NCBI GenBank assembly: GCA_031292075.1 | Contig: JARLHW010000040.1 | Span: 99,512 to 163,511 of the forward strand | Length of the DNA: 64,000 bases | DNA from: Desulfosporosinus sp. | GTDB lineage: Bacteria; Bacillota; Desulfitobacteriia; Desulfitobacteriales; Desulfitobacteriaceae | Direction: 5' to 3' | Shown here: one piece after another, positions 36,405 to 46,550 of the stretch | Numbering within the stretch: the first letter of the stretch is position 1 | How the letters are laid out: every line of letters begins with the position of its first letter | Notes under the pieces: model-generated | Seen by the model: only the letters and a program-made list of their open reading frames with translations | Told to the model about the DNA's origin: nothing | Database searches by the model: none | Position numbers and translations under genes: made by a program

Positions 36405-36905
36405 ATGTTCTACCGTGTACACCAATTTACTCAGGCATTCTTTCCTCACATTGATTCTTCAGAAATAAAATGGGCAAGGGATAACCTGTCCACTAAAGCC
36501 TATTCACTCTTTCTTAAGCAGTCACGATCAGAACAGCGGCACGCTCTCGATGTGGCACAAAGTATAATGACTTATAAACAAGCTTTATCTTCCTCCGACT
36601 TTCGTAACCTTCTTACCGCTGCACTCCTCCATGATTGTGGCAAATCCACCGTCTTCATACGCCTCTGGCATCGGGTATTTATTGTTTTGATTCAGAAAAT
36701 GCCCAAGCCTATCTGGTCTCGCCTTGAGGCTAGCCACACCGTTTTTGCCTTACCTTTAAAGATCTCCACCCAGCACGCCACTTGGGGTGAAAATTTAGCC
36801 CGGACAGCAGGCTTAAACTCTGAGATTTGTCTTTTAATCCGCGAACATCATACTCCTAAAACAGAGTTAGGGCGTATTTTGGAAAAAGCTGATAATGCAC
36901 ACTGA
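36405..36905 (+). CDS. HD-domain protein
   Basis: The protein is 166 aa. It has the HD phosphohydrolase pattern: His in QRHALDVAQ, then ALLHDCGK (the HD pair) and the later REHHTP and KADN motifs. It is a probable metal-dependent phosphohydrolase. The start follows AAGGAGGCCAAAT. The substrate is unknown. Confidence 0.8.
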   Translation: MFYRVHQFTQAFFPHIDSSEIKWARDNLSTKAYSLFLKQSRSEQRHALDVAQSIMTYKQALSSSDFRNLLTAALLHDCGKSTVFIRLWHRVFIVLIQKMPKPIWSRLEASHTVFALPLKISTQHATWGENLARTAGLNSEICLLIREHHTPKTELGRILEKADNAH

Positions 36906-36943
36906 AAAAGCATGAGTCGTCAAAACGTAGACTCATGCTTTTT
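36905..36943. terminator. Bidirectional terminator
   Basis: AAAAAGCATGAGTC pairs with GACTCATGCTTTTT. It lies between two converging genes, and the stop of the minus-strand gene is inside the stem. Confidence 0.85.
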
Positions 36944-37199
36944 GTTCAGATGATTCCATCTTTTCTTGGAGTTCCACCATTTCTCTATTTTTCGAAAAAA
37001 TCCACTTAGCAAATCGTTTGTTATCTCGTTGTAAACGCACGTTTTCCTTTTCCAGGCGGTGAACTAAGGCCACCTTTTCTCTTTCAACTTTTTCTAACAG
37101 GTTCATAAGCACTCGACGGCTTACTCTTAAATGTTCAACACGCTGCTCAAGTTCCCCTACACGCGCCTTAAGTAATTTTAATTCGTCTACGGCATCCAA
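36933..37199 (-). CDS. Small coiled-coil protein
   Basis: The protein is 88 aa with heptads almost throughout (LKLLKARVGELEQRVEHL, then VEREKVALVHRLEKENVRL). No family was recognised. The TTG start is 9 bases behind GGGGGG. Confidence 0.65.
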   Translation of the reverse strand: MDAVDELKLLKARVGELEQRVEHLRVSRRVLMNLLEKVEREKVALVHRLEKENVRLQRDNKRFAKWIFSKNREMVELQEKMESSEQKA

Positions 37200-37291
37200 T
37201 GACTTTCGCCCCCCCTCGGCTCTGGCTATACTAGTATTCTATGCCGAGAGGTCGGATTTTAATCCTTACCCTCTAAAAGACTCATTTCCCT

Positions 37292-38137
37292 CTACTGATT
37301 GTGCTCTGCTGCAGTTAGGATCTGTTGGATCACATTAAGAGATACTCCCCAACGCCCAAGCGTCACGCCAGGCTTACGCGTTTCCCCATGAAAATCCGAA
37401 CCTCCCGTTGTTAGTAAGTGATATTCCTGGGCAATGGCACGAAATTTCTTTTCATCTTCCGCATTGTGATCAGAATGTAGTATTTCGATGCCTTGGAGAC
37501 CAACTTCGACCCAGGCTGGAATACCGTCTTCTAAATGCTGCGCACCGGGATGGGCGAGAACTGCAACGCCGTGTGCCGCTCGCACTATCTCAATGCCCTC
37601 TTCCGGGGTCAGTTTATAGCGTGGAATATAAGCCGATGCCCCCCTTCCGATATAACGATCAAACCCTTCCCCGATACTTCTTACATATCCCCGTTCCATG
37701 AGTGCATGAGCAATATGCGGACGTCCGATGGATTCACCTTGCGCAAACTGTTGAACTTCATCAACACTGATAGGGATCCCCTGCGTTTTCAAACGGTCCA
37801 GGATTTTCAGCATTCGTTGTTCACGAGCTTGGCGTAAATACTTTAGTTTATCCCTTAAGCTGGTGGATGAACCATCTAGTGCATAGCCAAGGATATGAAC
37901 CTCTTTCCCTTGCCACTCCGTGCTAAGCTCGATCCCTCTAAGTATTCGTATCTGATGTTTTTTGCCGGCTTCCTCTGCCTCTTGCCAGCCCTGGATCGTA
38001 TCATGGTCTGTGATGCCAATTCCTTTTAAGCCTAACTCTGCAGCTAAGACAATAAGTTCTGTCGGTGTTAGCAATCCGTCCGACGCTGTCGTATGACAAT
38101 GTAAATCCGCTTCAAATAAGGTGAATGCTTGATTCAA
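37292..38137 (-). CDS. PHP-domain phosphoesterase (nucleoside bisphosphate phosphatase-like)
   Basis: The protein is 281 aa. Metal-binding motifs ADLHCHTTASDG, GITDHDTI, GRPHIAHAL, HPG and GSDFHG are visible. It resembles YciV/TrpH-type 3',5'-nucleoside bisphosphate phosphatases. The TTG start follows AGGGGGTT. Confidence 0.9.
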   Translation of the reverse strand: MNQAFTLFEADLHCHTTASDGLLTPTELIVLAAELGLKGIGITDHDTIQGWQEAEEAGKKHQIRILRGIELSTEWQGKEVHILGYALDGSSTSLRDKLKYLRQAREQRMLKILDRLKTQGIPISVDEVQQFAQGESIGRPHIAHALMERGYVRSIGEGFDRYIGRGASAYIPRYKLTPEEGIEIVRAAHGVAVLAHPGAQHLEDGIPAWVEVGLQGIEILHSDHNAEDEKKFRAIAQEYHLLTTGGSDFHGETRKPGVTLGRWGVSLNVIQQILTAAEHNQ

Positions 38138-38163
38138 GCTTTAACCCCCTTTTCTGAATTATT

Positions 38164-38191
38164 GTAGGGGCAATTCATGAATTGCCCCTAC
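38164..38191. terminator. Palindromic terminator after the dipeptidase gene
   Basis: A perfect 28-base palindrome (GTAGGGGCAATTCA and its complement). It ends at the stop of the minus-strand dipeptidase gene and resembles repeat palindromes found elsewhere in the window. Confidence 0.7.
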
Positions 38192-39148
38192 TTATCTTAA
38201 CACGGACGACAATAAACGCATAAAATTACGACCGGTAATCTGCTCAATCTCCAGATTGGAAAACCCTCTTTTCGTTAAATCATCGATCAGGTATCCATAG
38301 TTACCGACATGCTCCAGGCCTTCAGGCGTTTCACTAATTCCGTCAAAGTCTGAACCTAAGCCAACCGTTTCTACTCCGGCCACCTCTGCAATATGACAAA
38401 TATGACGTATCACATCATCACGAGTCGCTTTGCCGGTTTCTTGCAAAAATCGAGGATAAAAGTTTACTCCGACCAACCCTTTTTGCTTTGCCAAGGCACG
38501 AAGCTGTTGATCAGTTAGATTTCGGGGATGAGCGCAAAGAGCTTTCGCACAAGAGTGGGAGGCAACGATAGGATCCTGCGAAAGCTCTAAGACATGCCAA
38601 AATCCGGCCTCATTAAGATGAGAAACATCGATAAGCATCCCCAGTTTATTCATGCGCAGAATGACTTCCTGCCCTAACTGCGTTAATCTGCTTTGGGTAT
38701 CAGTTTCGCCAACCCCATCTGCGAGAGCATTACGTTGATTCCAGGTTAGACCTAAGGCTCTAACACCGAGTTTGTAAATAATATCAAGCATAAAGATAGC
38801 TTCTCCCAAGATTTCTCCACCCTCTACACTCAATAAAATACCTATTCGGGTTGGATCCGGTATTTGTTCAAGGTCAAGTTTTTTTTGAACAAGGAAGACC
38901 TGATCCGGATGGTCAGCGATAAATCGATGGGCTCCTTCGATTAGCTGTAATCCACGCCACGTAGCCATCGACGGTTTATACCTTGTTTCAATAAATGCTG
39001 CCAGAAACTGTAAAGAGACTCCTGCAACTCTAGCCCTTTGAGTATCCCAGTGCCCTCCTTCTGCAGGATCTTGGAGCGTTCTTTCGCCGTTCACAAAATG
39101 GATTAAACTATCGCAATGCCCGTCAACAATGTAAGGATTTTCCACCAC
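38192..39148 (-). CDS. Membrane dipeptidase (peptidase M19)
   Basis: The protein is 318 aa with the renal-dipeptidase signatures VDGHCDSL, SVEGGEIL, GVRALGLTWN, DVSHLNE and GLGSDFDG. These coordinate two zinc ions. It cleaves dipeptides. No signal peptide is seen. GTG start behind GAGGAGGGG. Confidence 0.92.
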   Translation of the reverse strand: MVENPYIVDGHCDSLIHFVNGERTLQDPAEGGHWDTQRARVAGVSLQFLAAFIETRYKPSMATWRGLQLIEGAHRFIADHPDQVFLVQKKLDLEQIPDPTRIGILLSVEGGEILGEAIFMLDIIYKLGVRALGLTWNQRNALADGVGETDTQSRLTQLGQEVILRMNKLGMLIDVSHLNEAGFWHVLELSQDPIVASHSCAKALCAHPRNLTDQQLRALAKQKGLVGVNFYPRFLQETGKATRDDVIRHICHIAEVAGVETVGLGSDFDGISETPEGLEHVGNYGYLIDDLTKRGFSNLEIEQITGRNFMRLLSSVLR

Positions 39149-39179
39149 AGCGGCCCCTCCTCTTAAACAACATAATAAA

Positions 39180-39214
39180 GCACCTGTCTGCTACCGAAGA
39201 TAGCAAACAGGTGA
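39180..39214 (-). terminator. Terminator after spoVS
   Basis: Stem CACCTGT...GCTA/TAGC...ACAGGTG followed by CTTTATT on the minus strand. Confidence 0.7.
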
Positions 39215-39228
39215 CTCTCCAGTAACCG

Positions 39229-39489
39229 TTAGCGTGGCTGTACAATTAATTTAATTGCCGTCCTCTCTTCTCCATCAATTATGACGTCCGTAAATGCCGG
39301 AATACAGATCAGGTCGACTCCACTTGGAGCCACAAAGCCACGAGCAATTGCCACAGCCTTCACAGCTTGGTTGAGAGCGCCAGCTCCAATAGCTTGCAGC
39401 TCAGCACCGCCACTCTCACGAAGAACCCCTGCGAGAGCCCCAGCAACAGCGTTCGGACTTGATTTAGCTGAAACTTTTAAAACATCCAT
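39229..39489 (-). CDS. spoVS: Stage V sporulation protein S
   Basis: The protein is 86 aa with the near-invariant SpoVS sequence (VLKVSAKSSPNAVAGALAG, then AIGAGALNQAVKAVAIARG). It is an Alba-like small protein required for late sporulation. A SigH-like promoter is upstream. GCAGGAGGATGTATCT precedes the ATG. Confidence 0.97.
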   Translation of the reverse strand: MDVLKVSAKSSPNAVAGALAGVLRESGGAELQAIGAGALNQAVKAVAIARGFVAPSGVDLICIPAFTDVIIDGEERTAIKLIVQPR

Positions 39490-39544
39490 AGATACATCCT
39501 CCTGCTCGAATTATTTTACAAGTATTGCCACAACTTTGAATATA

Positions 39545-39576
39545 TGTATTCGAGAGCGAGCAGGCGAAATCCTCTA
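39545..39576 (-). promoter_or_regulatory. SigH-like promoter of spoVS
   Basis: On the minus strand AGGATTT (-35-like) and GAATAC (-10-like) are separated by 15 bases, close to the SigH consensus AGGAWWW-N11/12-RNNGAAT. Bacillus spoVS is SigH-dependent, which supports this reading. Confidence 0.55.
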
Positions 39577-39648
39577 TTACGCCAAAGAGTTTTCAGATTT
39601 TTTCAAAATTCTGCATCGTACATTAAGCCTCGTGCTTCGTGCTTAGAT

Positions 39649-40431
39649 TTAAGCCTCAGCAACCCGTTGAATCGTCTCAATTTGCCGAGCTGTTCCAGAT
39701 TCCTCATCAAGGTCTAAGATCACGGCATTGATCTGTATAGGGCCACTTGCCAACTCGAACTTCGCGGGAAGCTGAGTCAAAAATCGATTGATAATAATTT
39801 CTTTTTTTACGCCCAGAACAGAATCACGCGGCCCTGTCATGCCGACATCGGTAATATAAGCAGTCCCCTGAGGAAGCACGCGGGCATCTGCTGTCTGAAT
39901 GTGAGTATGAGTTCCCACAACAGCACTGACTTTGCCATCGAGAAACCAGCCCAAGGCCACTTTTTCCGAGGTTGCCTCGGCATGGAAATCAATAATGATA
40001 ATAGGAGTCTCTTGTTTTATCTGATTAATCCAGCGTATGGCTCCACTAAAGGGATCTTCCAACGGCGGTAGAAATATACGACCCGAGAGATTAAGAACAC
40101 CAATTTTTTTTCCCATCGCTCGAATAAATCCATACCCTTGTCCCGGTGCTCCTACCGGATAATTTGCCGGGCGAATAAGCCTCGGCTCATGATCGATAAA
40201 AGTCATAATCTCTCTATGATCCCAAACATGATTCCCCATCGTCAAAAATTGAATTCCGTATTTATAAAGTTCCTCAGCAATCTCTTTGGTTAATCCTTTT
40301 CCAGCCGCAGCATTTTCAGCATTCGCAATGGTTACATCTACTTTATATTCCACCTGAAGCGGTTTTAAAAAACGTTTTACAGCTTCTCTTCCGGGTTTAC
40401 CCACAATATCCCCAATAAAAAGTATGCGCAA
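39649..40431 (-). CDS. ymdB: YmdB-family metallophosphoesterase
   Basis: The protein is 260 aa. Motifs FIGDIVGKPGR, NAENAAAGKGLT, MGNHVWDHRE, DFHAEATSEK and VVGTHTHIQTAD carry the two-metal site. In Bacillus YmdB controls late adaptive responses and cleaves cAMP in vitro. The TTG start is 8 bases after GGAGGG. The rny-ymdB-spoVS order matches Bacillus. Confidence 0.95.
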   Translation of the reverse strand: MRILFIGDIVGKPGREAVKRFLKPLQVEYKVDVTIANAENAAAGKGLTKEIAEELYKYGIQFLTMGNHVWDHREIMTFIDHEPRLIRPANYPVGAPGQGYGFIRAMGKKIGVLNLSGRIFLPPLEDPFSGAIRWINQIKQETPIIIIDFHAEATSEKVALGWFLDGKVSAVVGTHTHIQTADARVLPQGTAYITDVGMTGPRDSVLGVKKEIIINRFLTQLPAKFELASGPIQINAVILDLDEESGTARQIETIQRVAEA

Positions 40432-40592
40432 CTAACGTGCCCTCCTTCTAAATCAAGGCGCGAGGCGCGAGGCTCGAGATTTGCACATCGCTCTTCACAC
40501 CAAAACAATATTCATAGAATGCTATTATTCTGCATTTTAATACAGTTTATCCGGTTCAAGGCTCGAATATCGAATATCTACAGTGTTCGTGC

Positions 40593-41096
40593 CTAACTTT
40601 TGAATACCAATACTCGACCCTCTTCTCGCAAAGCGACCACATTTTTATCAATATCATGGATCTGGATTGAAGAGAGCATGCTGGTAATCATTTCCTCCTG
40701 AAAGATCTGTTCATCCTCGGGCAGATTCATTTCATCATAAACTAACTTCTCTTTATATTTCCGTTTTAGCAGTTCGACAATGAGCCCCACTTCACGTTGA
40801 GTCATACTATCAACATCCCGAGTTACAGTAATCACACTGACGTTTTCCTCACTCCGACAGTCAATATCAAAAACCCGCATGTTCTGTCTTTCAAGTTGAT
40901 GGAAGAATTCTAAAGCAGGTTTCAGGATTTCTTGAAGTGAAGAGATTTCTTGATGCTGCGTGATCATAAACGTAAACTTCAGAGCATGTTGCTCACGCCA
41001 ATAATGAACTGATCCCACCTCAGAGTATCTCAATAGGATTGAAGTTAATAATCCTACCCCGTCTTGAATACGTCCTCCATCTTTATATAAATACAT
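40593..41096 (-). CDS. Conserved hypothetical protein between rny and ymdB
   Basis: The protein is about 167 aa, soluble and mixed alpha/beta (WREQHALKFTFMITQHQEI, RVFDIDCRSEENVSVITVTRDVD). No family was recognised. The ORF reaches a TTG at 41138 with no binding site. The ATG at 41096 with an AGAGGA 11 bases upstream is preferred. Confidence 0.6.
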   Translation of the reverse strand: MYLYKDGGRIQDGVGLLTSILLRYSEVGSVHYWREQHALKFTFMITQHQEISSLQEILKPALEFFHQLERQNMRVFDIDCRSEENVSVITVTRDVDSMTQREVGLIVELLKRKYKEKLVYDEMNLPEDEQIFQEEMITSMLSSIQIHDIDKNVVALREEGRVLVFKS

Positions 41097-41283
41097 CCTT
41101 GTTTCAGTCCTCTCTATTACTCTGTCCCTAACATGCAATTATTCGGCATTAGACAGCTTTTTCCTGCCTAAACATCGTCCTGGTCAATTGGACATATTTG
41201 GTTTAGCCTTCGATTAATCCACTTCTTCACAATCACCCTGCAATAATGGCACAAAGCGTTGTGACCCAGACGGTCTGATAGCC

Positions 41284-41316
41284 AAAAAACAGGCGATCTG
41301 CAAGATCGCCTGTTCA
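41284..41316 (-). terminator. Terminator after rny
   Basis: Stem ACAGGCGATCT/AGATCGCCTGT then TTTTTT on the minus strand. Confidence 0.85.
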
Positions 41317-41334
41317 AATATCTCTCAGATTTGA

Positions 41335-42882
41335 TTACTTTGCGAAGTCAACCGCTCGGGTTTCCCGGATCACCACTACCTTGATTTGTCCTGGATATTC
41401 GAGTTCCTCTTCAATTCGCTTACTAATTTCACGTGCGACTCGTGGAGCGAGCACATCGTCAATCTTGTCAGGTTTAACAATGATGCGAACTTCCCGTCCA
41501 GCTTGAATGGCGAAACACTTCTCAACCCCTTCAAAGCTCTCTGCGATTTCCTCTAGTTTTTGCAGACGTTTGATATACGTTTCAAGGGTTTCCCTGCGCG
41601 CTCCAGGACGAGCTGCAGAAACTGCATCAGCAGCAGCAACAAGTACTGCAACAATAGTTTTCGGCTCTATATCATTATGGTGCGCTTCAATAGCATGAAT
41701 AACATCACTAGATTCTTTATATTTTCTGGCAAGATCAACCCCGATTTGTACGTGTGTCCCTTCCATATCATGGTCAACTGCCTTGCCAATATCATGTAAC
41801 AGACCCGCTCGCTTGGCAAGCGGAATATCGACACCTAATTCCGCAGCCATCAATCCTGCTAGATGAGATACTTCTGTCGAGTGCTTCAAGACATTTTGCC
41901 CATAACTTGTACGGAATTTGAGACGCCCAAGCAAACGAATCAATTCAGGATGCAACCCATGGACGCCAGTCTCAAACGTCGCCTGTTCCCCTTCTTCGCG
42001 GATCTTCTGGTCCACTTCTTTCTGAGCCTTTTCGACCATTTCTTCAATACGTGCCGGGTGAATGCGACCATCTGCAATCAATTTTTCCAAGGCAATGCGC
42101 GCGATTTCTCGACGTATCGGGTCAAACCCCGATAGAATCACGGCCTCAGGAGTATCATCGATGATCAGGTCAATTCCAGTCAGGGTTTCTAAAGTACGAA
42201 TATTGCGTCCCTCACGACCAATAATCCGACCTTTCATTTCGTCACTGGGAAGCGCTACAACGGATACCGTCGTTTCCGCCACATGATCTGCAGCGCACCG
42301 CTGTATAGCTAAGGCAATAATATTTTTAGCCCGTTTCTCGGCTTCTTCCTTGGCACGAGTCTCAATTTCCTTAATCATGATTGCGGACTCATAGCGAACC
42401 TCTTCTTCAACTCTTTTCAGCAACAACTGTTTGGCCTCTTCCGAGGTCATGCCGGATAAACGCTCGAGTTCAGCTTGTTCTTGACCAACCAGCTGGTTTA
42501 ACTCTTCTTTTTGCTGTTCTACTTCGCTTTCTTTGCGGTGAATATTTTCCTCTTTGCGTTCAAGCGACTCAATTTTGCGGTCTAAACTCTCCTCTTTTTG
42601 GAGCAAGCGTCGTTCCAGCCGCTGTAATTCGTTACGACGTTCCCGAGTTTCCTTTTCCACCTCATTGTGAATATGCATGACTTCTTCTTTAGCAGCAACC
42701 ACAGATTCTCTCTTTTTGCTTTCAGCTGCAGAATAGGCATTCTCAACAATACGTTTTGCCTCTTCTTCTGCAGAACCAATGCCCTTTTCTGCAGTATTTT
42801 TTCGCATAAGCCAACCTACTAAAAAACCTAAAGCTAATCCCACTAAAATAGCGACTATCCCAGTAATAACAGTCTCTAACAT
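41335..42882 (-). CDS. rny: Ribonuclease Y
   Basis: The protein is 515 aa. It has an N-terminal TM helix ([18 protein letters not shown]), a long coiled coil, a KH domain ([15 protein letters not shown]) and an HD domain ([15 protein letters not shown]). It is the membrane-bound endonuclease that starts mRNA decay. The chosen ATG at 42882 lies behind AAGGAGG. The track ORF runs 45 codons further upstream but that part lacks RNase Y similarity. Confidence 0.96.
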   Translation of the reverse strand: MLETVITGIVAILVGLALGFLVGWLMRKNTAEKGIGSAEEEAKRIVENAYSAAESKKRESVVAAKEEVMHIHNEVEKETRERRNELQRLERRLLQKEESLDRKIESLERKEENIHRKESEVEQQKEELNQLVGQEQAELERLSGMTSEEAKQLLLKRVEEEVRYESAIMIKEIETRAKEEAEKRAKNIIALAIQRCAADHVAETTVSVVALPSDEMKGRIIGREGRNIRTLETLTGIDLIIDDTPEAVILSGFDPIRREIARIALEKLIADGRIHPARIEEMVEKAQKEVDQKIREEGEQATFETGVHGLHPELIRLLGRLKFRTSYGQNVLKHSTEVSHLAGLMAAELGVDIPLAKRAGLLHDIGKAVDHDMEGTHVQIGVDLARKYKESSDVIHAIEAHHNDIEPKTIVAVLVAAADAVSAARPGARRETLETYIKRLQKLEEIAESFEGVEKCFAIQAGREVRIIVKPDKIDDVLAPRVAREISKRIEEELEYPGQIKVVVIRETRAVDFAK

Positions 42883-43074
42883 ACGTGCGTGCACACCTCC
42901 TTGTTTGTCAAAATTATATTTTTCAAATAAAAAAAACTGGTTTCCTAAACCAGTCACAGTAAGCATAACCTTAAAGACGGGAGTCTCCCCCCGTTTCCTA
43001 CAACTCTCGTTAGTCAAAAACCTGTATAATTTAGCTGACTACTACGAAATATATAAGAAAACCTTTATAGGTTA

Positions 43075-43107
43075 AATCTTAGCAGAGACAGGTCTCTGCT
43101 AAGATTT
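43075..43107. terminator. Terminator between recX and rny
   Basis: A near-perfect palindrome AATCTTAGCAGAGAC and its complement, about 50 bases after the recX stop. Confidence 0.75.
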
Positions 43108-43154
43108 TAATATCATTTGCAAACAATGTCAAGCTTGTCCTAAACGGGCGAATT

Positions 43155-43718
43155 TTATACACTAGGGTCTGTGGCATTGTTATCAGTTCGAATTTGGTAA
43201 AGTACGTTTCTCACCATATCAGAAGGATACCCACGTTGAACAAGCTTCCGAGCTATTTTTTGCTGAAGCGATAATTGACGTGGAAGAGCTTTATCGAGAT
43301 ATTGCTCTTGAATCCGTTGTTCCCAGCGCTTGCCCTCTTGTACCCACCACCGCTTAGCAAGGGTTAAACATTGCTGAAACTCTTCATCGCTAGAATACGT
43401 TAATCCCAACGCCTGCTCAATCACTTGGGGTACTAACCCTCGATTTTGCAAATCTTGGAGAACCCTCCGCCGTGAATAACGTTTGAGTCGATTTTGAGAA
43501 ACCGTCAGAGCCAGTTCTTGATCGTTGAGGTAACCCAATTTCTCCATTTTTTCCAATACTTCATTGACTTCCGAGCTTTCATAGCCCTTTTCCCGGAGAC
43601 GAGCCTCTAATTCATAGTGGGTCAAAGCTCGGCGTGATAAACAATCCAAAGCAACTTCTCGGGCGCTTTTAAGAGGTTTAGAGCTCGTCCAGCGAACCAT
43701 CATCATCCACCACTTCAA
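43155..43718 (-). CDS. recX: RecX-family regulator of RecA
   Basis: The protein is about 187 aa of three-helix repeats typical of RecX ([42 protein letters not shown]). It limits RecA filament assembly. It overlaps the end of recA by 41 bases in the longest reading; an ATG a few codons in is possible. It is translationally coupled to recA. Confidence 0.88.
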   Translation of the reverse strand: MKWWMMMVRWTSSKPLKSAREVALDCLSRRALTHYELEARLREKGYESSEVNEVLEKMEKLGYLNDQELALTVSQNRLKRYSRRRVLQDLQNRGLVPQVIEQALGLTYSSDEEFQQCLTLAKRWWVQEGKRWEQRIQEQYLDKALPRQLSLQQKIARKLVQRGYPSDMVRNVLYQIRTDNNATDPSV

Positions 43719-44721
43719 CTGCGGTTGCTAAAGTGTTCATGTTCGCTCGGATCAGTTGCTCAAGAACTTCGGCCACCTCCGGATGTTGCTTGAGGTATTC
43801 TTTAACGTTCTCACGACCTTGCCCTAACCGTTCTCCGTTATGAGAATACCAGGCCCCGGCCTTTGTAATAATCTCCATCTCAGTGCCAATATCCACGATA
43901 CTTCCTTCACGGGAAATTCCTTCTCCATACATAATGTCGAAATCTGCCAGTTTGAAAGGTGGAGCCACCTTATTCTTAACAATTTTAACACGAGTTTTAT
44001 TACCGACAATATCCTGTCCTTGTTTCAAGGCTTCTTGCCGACGAATATCGATCCGAATTGAGGCGTAAAATTTAAGGGCTCTGCCACCTGTGGTGGTCTC
44101 CGGGCTACCAAACATAACGCCTATTTTTTCACGAATTTGGTTAATAAAAATGACACAAGTATTGCTCTTACTAATGGAACCAGTCAACTTACGCAAGGCC
44201 TGAGACATGAGACGAGCATGCAAACCTACGTGATTGTCTCCCATCTCTCCTTCAATTTCTGCGCGAGGAACTAAAGCAGCCACAGAGTCAACCACGACGA
44301 CATCCACAGCAGCACTGCGCACAAGGGCCTCACAAATTTCAAGTCCCTGTTCTCCTGTATCCGGCTGCGCAACGAGCAAATCATCAATATTAACTCCTAA
44401 TGCTTTAGCATATACAGGATCTAGGGCGTGCTCTGCATCAATGAAAGCGGCCGCTCCGCCCAATTTTTGTGCTTCCGCAATAATATGCAGGGCAACGGTT
44501 GTTTTCCCCGAAGACTCTGGTCCGAAGATTTCAATTACTCGCCCGCGCGGCACTCCTCCAACTCCTAAGGCAAGGTCTATCGCCAAAGAACCGGTAGGAA
44601 TAACGTCGATCGTCATTCCCGCCGAAGATTCCCCAAGTTTCATTATCGAACCTTTGCCAAACTGTTTCTCAATCTGAGCAAGTGCAATATCAAGTGCTTT
44701 TAGTTTATTCGTTTCGGCCAT
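43678..44721 (-). CDS. recA: Recombinase A
   Basis: The protein is 347 aa with GPESSGKTT (Walker A), [12 protein letters not shown] (Walker B), [10 protein letters not shown] and the L2 loop. It drives homologous recombination and activates LexA cleavage. The start at 44721 (MAETNK) follows GAGGAGGATCACGGA. The track ORF runs 17 codons upstream. The C-terminal tail is acidic as usual. Confidence 0.98.
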   Translation of the reverse strand: MAETNKLKALDIALAQIEKQFGKGSIMKLGESSAGMTIDVIPTGSLAIDLALGVGGVPRGRVIEIFGPESSGKTTVALHIIAEAQKLGGAAAFIDAEHALDPVYAKALGVNIDDLLVAQPDTGEQGLEICEALVRSAAVDVVVVDSVAALVPRAEIEGEMGDNHVGLHARLMSQALRKLTGSISKSNTCVIFINQIREKIGVMFGSPETTTGGRALKFYASIRIDIRRQEALKQGQDIVGNKTRVKIVKNKVAPPFKLADFDIMYGEGISREGSIVDIGTEMEIITKAGAWYSHNGERLGQGRENVKEYLKQHPEVAEVLEQLIRANMNTLATAVEVVDDDGSLDEL

Positions 44722-44770
44722 TCCGTGATCCTCCTCATCTTGGTCAATTAACGCGTTTTCGCGTTTTGGC

Positions 44771-44784
44771 AAAACATTTGTTCG
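44771..44784 (-). promoter_or_regulatory. LexA (SOS) box upstream of recA
   Basis: On the minus strand CGAACAAATGTTTT closely fits the Firmicutes SOS box CGAACRNRYGTTYG. It lies 50 bases before the recA start, so recA is probably damage-inducible. Confidence 0.75.
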
Positions 44785-44879
44785 GTCTCATTCATTATAG
44801 ATGTAGGCCGCGATACTTGTCAATTTGTTTATGGTCCAACCGACAGCAAAACAAATGTTATTACAATTTTATTGATTTT

Positions 44880-44926
44880 AATGTTAAAAGCTAACCTCTT
44901 TACTAGGTTAGCTTTTAACATTAAAA
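44880..44926. terminator. Terminator after the DEAD-box gene
   Basis: An 18-bp palindrome (AATGTTAAAAGCTAACCT and its complement) with a 7-base loop abuts the gene stop. Confidence 0.8.
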
Positions 44927-46546
44927 TCAGAATTCAGTGTTTTCGCGAGCTTTGGCCGGTTCAACACTTACCCTACGTCCTTTAATCATAGCCTGATGCA
45001 TACAACTCTGAACCCTAGAGGCATATTCTTCCGGAACCTCTACAAACGTAAATTTGTCGTAAATATTAATTGTACCAATAATGTTCCCGGAAATCCCACT
45101 TTCATCAGCAATCCAACGAATAATATCCTGAGGACGTATTTGTTGGATTCTTCCAATGTTTATAAAAAAGCGCACCATACCTGCCGCTGCTCCCGTGTTT
45201 CCAAAACCCACTTCACCTTGATCTTTACCTCCAAGTCCTTCTTCCACACTCGCACCCTCAACCGCGAACTTCAAGGCAGCAGCCGCGACATCGATGGAGT
45301 CATATTCCTCTAGCAAGTCACCAACAATCGCACGATAGCTTCCCAAACGATTACTTTGAATCAGTTTAATCAGTTGATTCTTAAGATTTTCCGCTTGACG
45401 CTCACTTATATCAGCTAGTGAAGGCAACTCTTGCCGACGAATTCTCGTCTTAATCAGATTCTCAATCAGCCGAAGTTGGCGGTACTCCTTCGGAGAGATT
45501 AAGGTTATTGCCTGCCCTTTACGACCGATCCGCCCGGTTCGCCCAATCCGATGTACATAAGATACCGGGTCCTGAGGAATATCGAAATTAAGGACATGAG
45601 TGACATTATCAATATCTAATCCCCGTGCCGCAACATCCGTTGCCACCAGAAGTTCCGACTTTCCGTCCCTAAAACGTTTCATCACTCGATCCCGTTGTTG
45701 TTGGCTCAAATCCCCGTGCAGTCCATCTGCAAAATATCCCCGAGCTTCAAGAGCCGCCACAAGCTCATCTACACCGCGTTTTGTTCGGCAAAAAATTATC
45801 CCCTGGCCAATATCTTCTATATCAATAATTCTGCACAAGGCATCAACCTTAACACTTTCCCTAGCCTCATAAAATACCTGGTCAATCAGCGGAACCGTTA
45901 ACTCATCCCGACTGACTGTTACAGCTTGGGGATTATTCATATAGGTCTGAGCTAATTTTCGGATTCCCGGCGGCATTGTTGCAGAGAAGAGCATAATTTG
46001 TCGTCCTTCAGCGGGGACGTCCTTTAAAATACTCTCGATATCTTCGATGAAACCCATATCCAACATTTCATCCGCTTCATCAAGGACCACAATTTTGACA
46101 TGTTGCAGACGAAGTGTACCGCGATTTAAATGGTCTAACAGGCGACCCGGAGTCCCGACGACTACCTGATACCCCATTCGCAGGGCGCGAATCTGACGAT
46201 CAATGGGCTGCCCGCCGTAAATTGGCAACGGTTTGACATGCCGATACTTTCCGATTTTGGCAATTTCCTCAGCAACCTGGATCGCGAGTTCACGTGTCGG
46301 GGTCACAATAAGCGCTTGTACCGCTAGAAATTTAGGATTTACCTTTTCTGCAATTGGAATTGCAAAAGCGGCTGTTTTCCCGGTCCCGGTTTGAGCCTGA
46401 CCAATTATATCAACCTCCTCGAGGGCGAAGGGTATTGCCTCTTTTTGAATCGGAGAAGGCTCTTCAAACCCCATTTCAGACAAAGCTTGTAAAAGCTGTT
46501 TGCTCAACTTAATATCTCCAAAAGCTTGTAAACGTTCAACCATCAC
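44927..46546 (-). CDS. DEAD-box RNA helicase (CshA/DeaD type)
   Basis: The protein is 539 aa with AQTGTGKT, VLDEADEMLDMGF, FSATMP and HRIGRTGRIG. The C-terminal domain resembles the DbpA RNA-binding domain (VRFFINIGRIQQIRPQDII). It remodels structured RNA, ribosomes and decay intermediates. The gene starts 4 bases after the cinA stop and is probably co-transcribed with it. Confidence 0.93.
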   Translation of the reverse strand: MMVERLQAFGDIKLSKQLLQALSEMGFEEPSPIQKEAIPFALEEVDIIGQAQTGTGKTAAFAIPIAEKVNPKFLAVQALIVTPTRELAIQVAEEIAKIGKYRHVKPLPIYGGQPIDRQIRALRMGYQVVVGTPGRLLDHLNRGTLRLQHVKIVVLDEADEMLDMGFIEDIESILKDVPAEGRQIMLFSATMPPGIRKLAQTYMNNPQAVTVSRDELTVPLIDQVFYEARESVKVDALCRIIDIEDIGQGIIFCRTKRGVDELVAALEARGYFADGLHGDLSQQQRDRVMKRFRDGKSELLVATDVAARGLDIDNVTHVLNFDIPQDPVSYVHRIGRTGRIGRKGQAITLISPKEYRQLRLIENLIKTRIRRQELPSLADISERQAENLKNQLIKLIQSNRLGSYRAIVGDLLEEYDSIDVAAAALKFAVEGASVEEGLGGKDQGEVGFGNTGAAAGMVRFFINIGRIQQIRPQDIIRWIADESGISGNIIGTINIYDKFTFVEVPEEYASRVQSCMHQAMIKGRRVSVEPAKARENTEF

Positions 46547-46550
46547 CTAG

